Assembly: GCA_902781305.1 (NCBI GenBank)
Contig: CACZIV010000017.1
Span: 1-52,308 of the forward strand
Source of the DNA: Pseudoselenomonas ruminantium
GTDB taxonomy: Bacteria; Bacillota; Negativicutes; Selenomonadales; Selenomonadaceae
Reading direction: 5' to 3'
DNA: 52,308 nt
A model generated the notes under the pieces. That model was not told the DNA's origin. It ran no database searches and saw only the letters and a list, made by a program, of their open reading frames with translations. The translations under genes and the position numbers were made by a program. Shown here in pieces: positions 48,177-52,308 of this stretch; position 1 is the stretch's first letter; each line of letters begins with the position of its first letter.

Positions 48177-49529
48177 TTATTCCTTCCCTTTAAAGTACTT
48201 GATCACCTGTTGGGAATATTTCGTTTGTATGAACAGAATTGTGCTGTCACCGGGCATCAGCACCGTATGACCATTCGGAATGCCCGCTTCGCCATTGCGC
48301 ACATAGGCACAGACCAGACATTCTCTGGGCAGCTTGACATCCATAAGTTTTTTGCCCGCTACCGGTGCCCCTTCCTGTACGATAACCTCCACAGCCTCGG
48401 CCTTGGCTCCTTCCAACAGAGATACCGAAACCACGCCGCCGCGGCGGGCAAAGGCCAGCACTTCGCTTGCCGACAAAAGCCTTGCCGACAGAACGATATC
48501 CACGCCCACTTTTTCCATCAATTCCACGTATTCGTTGCGCGACACGCGAACAACGGTCTTGGTCTTGTTGCTGGAAAGATGGCGCGCCAGCAGGGCCAGC
48601 ATGAGATTTAACTTATCGTCTTCCGTCAGGCATACCACCACATCAGCATGGGCTACATCTTCCTCTACCAACAGGTCAATGTCCGTACCATCGCCACAGA
48701 CCGCAATACCGTTGTTCAACATACCTGCCATAAGCTGGCAGCGCTCCCGGTCAAGGTCGATGACCTTCACCCGGACATTCTGCGCATCCAGCTGCTGAGC
48801 CAAAGCGCGACCGGCCCGGCCGGCACCGATAATCAGCACGCGGTGCAGCTTGCGCGCATCACGCCGCACGAGTTTTTGACTGAATTTCTCGATTTCCTCG
48901 GGAATACCGATAAAATACGCATTGTCCTGCGATTGGAAGCTGTCATCACCATGCGGGATAATCATACGATGATCCCGGAAAATCATGCCGGCCAACACAC
49001 CCTTGGGCAGCTGAATATCCTTCAATGGAATTCCCACCAGTGGCGATTTGCGGTGAATCTTGGTTTCAAACAAGCGGATTTTCCCATGAGCAAAATCTTC
49101 CACATCCAGCGCTGCCGGCGTCATGAGAATACGGTTGATTTCATTGGCGGTAATCAGCTCCGGATTCAGCATCAAATCAATATCAAAATTCTGTTTAAGA
49201 TATTCCTTGGCCTCAGACATAAACTTCATATCGCGAATACGGGCGATGGTATGCTTGATGCCATGCTTCTTGGCGAGCACACAGGCCACCATGTTTACTT
49301 CATCACTAGCCGTCACGGCAATAAGGATATCCGCATCCCGCACATCCGGATCGTCCATGGTAATCGGACTAGCACCATTGGCCGCAATCGTGAGTACATC
49401 CAGCGTATTCTTAGCCGCCTCCAACTGGCTCTCGTCCTTATCAATAACCACTACATCAAACTGTTCCTTGGACAAAAGCTCGGCAATGCTGTACCCCAGC
49501 TTTCCTGCGCCAACCACGATAATACGCAA
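48177..49529 (-). CDS. trkA: Trk potassium regulator TrkA
   Basis: 450 residues with two tandem RCK units: RCK_N 1 (VVGAGKLGYSIAELL near residue 4), RCK_C 1 (about 140-215), RCK_N 2 (IIGAGRAGRALAQQL near 233) and RCK_C 2 (about 370-450). The two Rossmann folds bind NAD(H) or ATP and gate TrkH. TTG start at 49529 with GGGAGGG upstream. First gene of the trkA-flavodiiron-trkH-trkH-AEC unit, with its own promoter. Confidence 0.95.
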   Translation of the reverse strand: MRIIVVGAGKLGYSIAELLSKEQFDVVVIDKDESQLEAAKNTLDVLTIAANGASPITMDDPDVRDADILIAVTASDEVNMVACVLAKKHGIKHTIARIRDMKFMSEAKEYLKQNFDIDLMLNPELITANEINRILMTPAALDVEDFAHGKIRLFETKIHRKSPLVGIPLKDIQLPKGVLAGMIFRDHRMIIPHGDDSFQSQDNAYFIGIPEEIEKFSQKLVRRDARKLHRVLIIGAGRAGRALAQQLDAQNVRVKVIDLDRERCQLMAGMLNNGIAVCGDGTDIDLLVEEDVAHADVVVCLTEDDKLNLMLALLARHLSSNKTKTVVRVSRNEYVELMEKVGVDIVLSARLLSASEVLAFARRGGVVSVSLLEGAKAEAVEVIVQEGAPVAGKKLMDVKLPRECLVCAYVRNGEAGIPNGHTVLMPGDSTILFIQTKYSQQVIKYFKGKE

Positions 49530-49994
49530 AATACACCCTCCCCCGCGGACAGATAAACGTTCATACTTTTTTCAGTCTATTATAACGCTATTGTAAGCAT
49601 TTGACCATAGGCGGTATTTTATCGGACAAACATGCATAAAAAACAGTCTCTGCTCATAACTGTGATAAATATTATTAACTACGCTTAATTACCACATTTT
49701 ATATGACCAACTAACAAAAAATCCTTCATCAATCGTCAAAAACAGCCAAAAACAGACGAAATTCTCATGTAATGGTTTACTACTGGGAATAATTCCACAA
49801 GAATTAGGACTTTTGGGCAATATTGGTAACTTTTGCCACTTCACAAGGTCTTTATCTTAGTGTATACTGTATATCGAGTTGTTAAGGATACTCTATTTCC
49901 TTTGCTTCGCTAACAACAAGAGAGCTTCGGCGCCATCCCTGATAATCCCATTAGGCGGCTGAAGCGGTGTTTTATTTGTTGGAGGTGTTTCCCC
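49530..49994. other. Intergenic region between trkA and the 78-residue protein gene
   Basis: No gene seen. It holds the minus-strand trkA promoter (TATAAT at 49579-49584 and TGGTCA at 49602-49607, 17-base spacer), an AT-rich stretch without visible structure, and from 49840 on the promoter and leader of the small plus-strand gene. Confidence 0.5.
49840..49985 (+). promoter_or_regulatory. Promoter and structured leader of the 78-residue protein gene
   Basis: TTCACA (49840-49845) and TATACT (49863-49868) with a 17-base spacer. In the 120-base leader, GTTGTTA (49878-49884) can pair with TAACAAC (49911-49917), and GCTTCGGCGCC (49924-49934) with GGCGGCTGAAGC (49954-49965). The second stem is followed by GGTGTTTTATTTGTT, like a terminator, and TAACAAC could also pair with TTGTT at 49977-49981, next to the ribosome binding site. 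This alternation suggests an attenuator or riboswitch of unknown class. Confidence 0.5.
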
Positions 49995-50231
49995 ATGATA
50001 GTCGATGACGTCCGCGTGATCATCGAGAACGGAACATTTTCAGCGGAGGATGCGCAGTATTATATCAATCGCATTAAGAAGACCTCTAAACATTCCCTGA
50101 AAAAGGTCATCTTCAATCGCACTGATGCGTATCTTGACATTCGTTATTCGTTTGAGTCAATCCCCTTCGACCGAATTAGACGAATTCCGTTGAAAAAGGA
50201 ATCGTTTGCAGATCGCGCAGTAAACAACTGA
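49995..50231 (+). CDS. Small basic protein of unknown function
   Basis: 78 residues, soluble, mixed charge. An acidic N-terminal helix (MIVDDVRVIIENGTFSAEDA) is followed by a basic part (YYINRIKKTSKHSLKKVIFN; FDRIRRIPLKKESF). GGAGGTG precedes the ATG. The gene stands alone, with a structured leader and a strong terminator. I recognise no family; it could be a small regulator or nucleic-acid-binding protein, which is speculation. Confidence 0.7.
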   Translation: MIVDDVRVIIENGTFSAEDAQYYINRIKKTSKHSLKKVIFNRTDAYLDIRYSFESIPFDRIRRIPLKKESFADRAVNN

Positions 50232-50260
50232 CGTGCGGCTTCCCCAGCCGTTTTCTGACA

Positions 50261-50301
50261 GGAATAAGCCCCTGAAACCATTGGTTTCAGGGGCTTATTC
50301 C
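50261..50301. terminator. Strong bidirectional terminator
   Basis: A perfect 19-pair stem (GGAATAAGCCCCTGAAACC and complement) with a 3-base loop, between the 78-residue gene and the convergent sucrose hydrolase gene. Confidence 0.92.
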
Positions 50302-50310
50302 TTTGTATTT

Positions 50311-51756
50311 CTACATATTAAATTTAAAGCTGTCCAACTGCCAGATTTTGCCGCTCAGGGATTTTATTTCCCCATCTGCAGCCACCATGAGTTCCGGCTG
50401 AATGTTTTTCTCCGGGAACACCAGAATGCTGGCCGCTTCCTCCCCATGCTGGAAGAACACCTCCACAGCCGTCTTATCAACGAACAACTGCATAGACAGG
50501 TTTTCATCGGAAAAGAGCTTAAAGCGGCGTACACCACGGCCGCCTTTTTTCATTTCATTGCGGTCAATGGACATAACCTGCTCATTGCGGTCATAGATAA
50601 AGCGCAATTTCTCCGTACCAAAGGCTACGGTTACAACAATCTCCCGGCTCTCACCCAGTTCCATATCCAAGAGGATTTCAGAACCATCAAAGAGCGGCCG
50701 GCTGATTTCTGTGGTATTTTCTACATCTAGTTCCACAGCCGTTTCGGCAATGCGCAAGTCCTTCATTTCCCGTGCCGGACGCGAATAGATATGGCCTTGA
50801 CGCAGGCGCAGTTCACGGGGCATGGTCAGGCTGTACTGCCAGCCCAGCTCTGCCGTGGGATATTCATCATCCTTATCCGGCATGCCCATCCAGCCAATCA
50901 TAATCTGCCGGCCTTCATGCGTAAGTATCTGCGGAGCATAGAAGTCAAAGCCCTTATCCAGTTCCTGGAACTTCGTATGCTGCATCATATCCATGCTGTT
51001 CAACGATAAACGGCCGGCAATATAACCCGCCTGATAGATGTTCTGCCGGTCAAACTCACGGGCTTCCAAACCCTGCGGGCAGAAAATCAGCACATCATAG
51101 CTGCCAAACTGCACGAGGTTCGGACATTCCCACATATAGCCGAAATCACCCAGACGCGTTTTTACTTCGCCCAAGTTCTTCCAGCCCTCAGCCGTTTCCT
51201 CATAAATGAGCACCGTGCCCTTTTCATCTTCCTCCCGCTGGGCGCCGATTACAAAATAGCGCTTGCCGCGGCGGGTAAAGATGTACGGGTCACGGAAATG
51301 ACCGGTAATCCCTTCCGGATGGTCCGGAACGATGATTTCTTCCTTCTTAATCTGGCCGCCCTTAAGACTGCCAAAACGCTGCGCTGGAATGCGTACGCCA
51401 TCTTCCTTGCGATTGCAGGTATAAAGCACCCGCAGCCGGCCGTCTTCTACCGTTCCGCAACCGGAATAACAGCCGTCCTTATCGTGTTCATCATCTGGCC
51501 ACAGCGCCAGTTCCGGCATGCTGTAATGGACGAAATCGCGCGTTTCGGTATGTGCCCAACACTTATTTTTATGTTCACAGCCCAACGGATTCCACTGATA
51601 AAAGAGATGGAACTTATCATCGCAAAAAGCCAGGCCGTTAGGGTCATTAATGAGGCCAAAGGGCATTTCCAAATGAAAACGGTTATGCCAACGGTGTTCC
51701 ATTGGAAAACCGGCCTTTAACTTTTCATCGATTTCCTGTTTGTTAAATTTTTCCAT
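50311..51756 (-). CDS. scrB: Sucrose-6-phosphate hydrolase (GH32)
   Basis: 481 residues. The GH32 catalytic set is present: nucleophile Asp in LINDPNG near residue 37, transition-state Asp in GHFRDP near 157 and acid/base Glu in WECPNLV near 210. A C-terminal beta-sandwich follows (about 340-480). It splits sucrose 6-phosphate, made by the PTS, into glucose 6-phosphate and fructose. ATG at 51756 was chosen over a GTG 9 bases upstream because GGAAGGTG lies 6 bases before it. The linked PTS permease favours this over an extracellular levanase; there is no signal peptide. Confidence 0.93.
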   Translation of the reverse strand: MEKFNKQEIDEKLKAGFPMEHRWHNRFHLEMPFGLINDPNGLAFCDDKFHLFYQWNPLGCEHKNKCWAHTETRDFVHYSMPELALWPDDEHDKDGCYSGCGTVEDGRLRVLYTCNRKEDGVRIPAQRFGSLKGGQIKKEEIIVPDHPEGITGHFRDPYIFTRRGKRYFVIGAQREEDEKGTVLIYEETAEGWKNLGEVKTRLGDFGYMWECPNLVQFGSYDVLIFCPQGLEAREFDRQNIYQAGYIAGRLSLNSMDMMQHTKFQELDKGFDFYAPQILTHEGRQIMIGWMGMPDKDDEYPTAELGWQYSLTMPRELRLRQGHIYSRPAREMKDLRIAETAVELDVENTTEISRPLFDGSEILLDMELGESREIVVTVAFGTEKLRFIYDRNEQVMSIDRNEMKKGGRGVRRFKLFSDENLSMQLFVDKTAVEVFFQHGEEAASILVFPEKNIQPELMVAADGEIKSLSGKIWQLDSFKFNM

Positions 51757-51779
51757 AAGGGTCACCTTCCTTTACAAAA

Positions 51780-51800
51780 AGGGGAGGCCAAGCCTCCCCT
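51780..51800 (-). terminator. Internal hairpin/terminator between PTS and hydrolase genes
   Basis: GGGGAGGC and GCCTCCCC around a 3-base loop, followed on the minus strand by TTTTTG. It would cause partial termination after the PTS gene, or give stability to its mRNA end. Confidence 0.75.
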
Positions 51801-51809
51801 CACAGGTCT

Positions 51810-52308
51810 TTATTCTTCCGGCTTAAACAGCGTAAAGGTAAGTCCAAAAGCTACACCAAAGCCGATTAAGTTTACAAGCACATATTCGAGCAGATGATCG
51901 AGGTAGAGAAGCGTACCCGGCAGAACCGTGATACCCATGCCCGTACCAGCCAAATGCAAGAAGCTGGCCACGCCGCCAGCGCAGGCACCGCCAACGAGTG
52001 CATAGAGGAACGGCTTCATGAAGCGCAGGTTGATACCGAAGATAGCCGGTTCCGTGATCCCTAAGAATGCAGGCACAGCGGAGGAAATGTAGAGAGCGCG
52101 TTTCTTCGGGTCCTGAGTCTTCATCGCTACAGCCACAGCTGCACCGCCCTGTGCTACGATAGCACCGGTGATGATGGCATTGAAGGGGTCAACGCCCGTA
52201 GTAGCCAACAGCTGTACTTCCAGAGCGTTAAACACATGATGTACACCAAATACTACGATAACCTGCTGCAGACCACCGACGATGAAACCGCCGATACCCA
52301 TAGGCATC
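51810..52308 (-). CDS. Sucrose-specific PTS enzyme IIBC, C-terminal fragment
   Basis: The last 166 codons of a PTS EIIC of the glucose/sucrose superfamily; the start lies beyond the window end. Typical motifs are GVHHVFNALEVQLL and GITEPAIFGINLRF, the conserved sugar-site segment, followed by the last helices. It imports and phosphorylates sucrose (or a related beta- or alpha-glucoside). The downstream sucrose-6-phosphate hydrolase supports sucrose. There is no EIIA domain at the C-terminus. Confidence 0.9.
   Translation of the reverse strand, partial: MPMGIGGFIVGGLQQVIVVFGVHHVFNALEVQLLATTGVDPFNAIITGAIVAQGGAAVAVAMKTQDPKKRALYISSAVPAFLGITEPAIFGINLRFMKPFLYALVGGACAGGVASFLHLAGTGMGITVLPGTLLYLDHLLEYVLVNLIGFGVAFGLTFTLFKPEE

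Noticed and set aside
1-52308. CRISPR arrays, prophage or insertion sequences
   Set aside because: No regularly spaced direct repeats, no cas, integrase, transposase or phage structural genes were seen.

Overview
The window looks like a chromosomal segment of an anaerobic, fermentative, diderm Firmicute of the Negativicutes, most likely Selenomonadaceae (Selenomonas/Mitsuokella-like). This is inferred from strong AGGAGG-type ribosome binding sites and frequent GTG/TTG starts, secreted proteins with outer-membrane-style glycine zippers and 20-residue repeats, a GmhA-like sugar phosphate isomerase, a [NiFe] uptake hydrogenase and a flavodiiron protein. No phage, insertion sequence, plasmid gene or CRISPR array is visible. 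The species call is inference only.

Left part (1-12.6 kb): the end of a suf operon on the minus strand (sufC, start of sufB). On the plus strand follow a membrane EAL-domain c-di-GMP phosphodiesterase with a periplasmic solute-binding sensor, an iron alcohol dehydrogenase, an acyl-CoA synthetase, a block of dispersed hairpin repeats, and an operon of a BASS/PanS-like transporter with panC and panD. A LacI-type regulator then faces a coupled phosphohexomutase/GntR pair on the minus strand.

12.6-25.6 kb: a compact module with all the signs of a type I toxin-antitoxin system (22-residue hydrophobic peptide, opposed antisense promoter, wobble-tolerant long-range RNA pairing). Next come a SIS isomerase, several small uncharacterised proteins, a membrane MutS-like ATPase, a Na+/alanine symporter, tex translationally coupled to an unusual double CobT protein (resembling a fused ArsA-ArsB), a PerR/Fur regulator, a 20-residue-repeat secreted protein and a CDF metal exporter.

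25.6-33.8 kb, minus strand: one [NiFe]-hydrogenase locus, transcribed as small subunit, large subunit, cytochrome b, a small CxxCGC-HMA protein, hypA, hypB, maturation protease, hypC, hypD, hypE. hypB is broken by an out-of-frame deletion and hypF is absent. The small protein carries the nickel-binding N-terminal motif that HypB itself lacks.

34-52 kb: tRNA-Ala(CGC), an MFS exporter, a third hairpin repeat, a Nudix/larE/apbE group with a dicarboxylate-type symporter, a TPP-riboswitch-controlled cytX-thiW salvage operon, and a minus-strand run trkA - flavodiiron protein - trkH - trkH - AEC transporter that links potassium transport with O2/NO defence. A 78-residue orphan protein with a structured leader and a sucrose PTS/sucrose-6-phosphate hydrolase operon (cut by the window end) close the segment.

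The most promising candidates for undescribed biology are the type I toxin-antitoxin module (12.68-12.94 kb), the dispersed hairpin element with compensatory arm changes, the double CobT protein, the CxxCGC-HMA protein of the hydrogenase operon, and the leader plus small protein at 49.87-50.23 kb.
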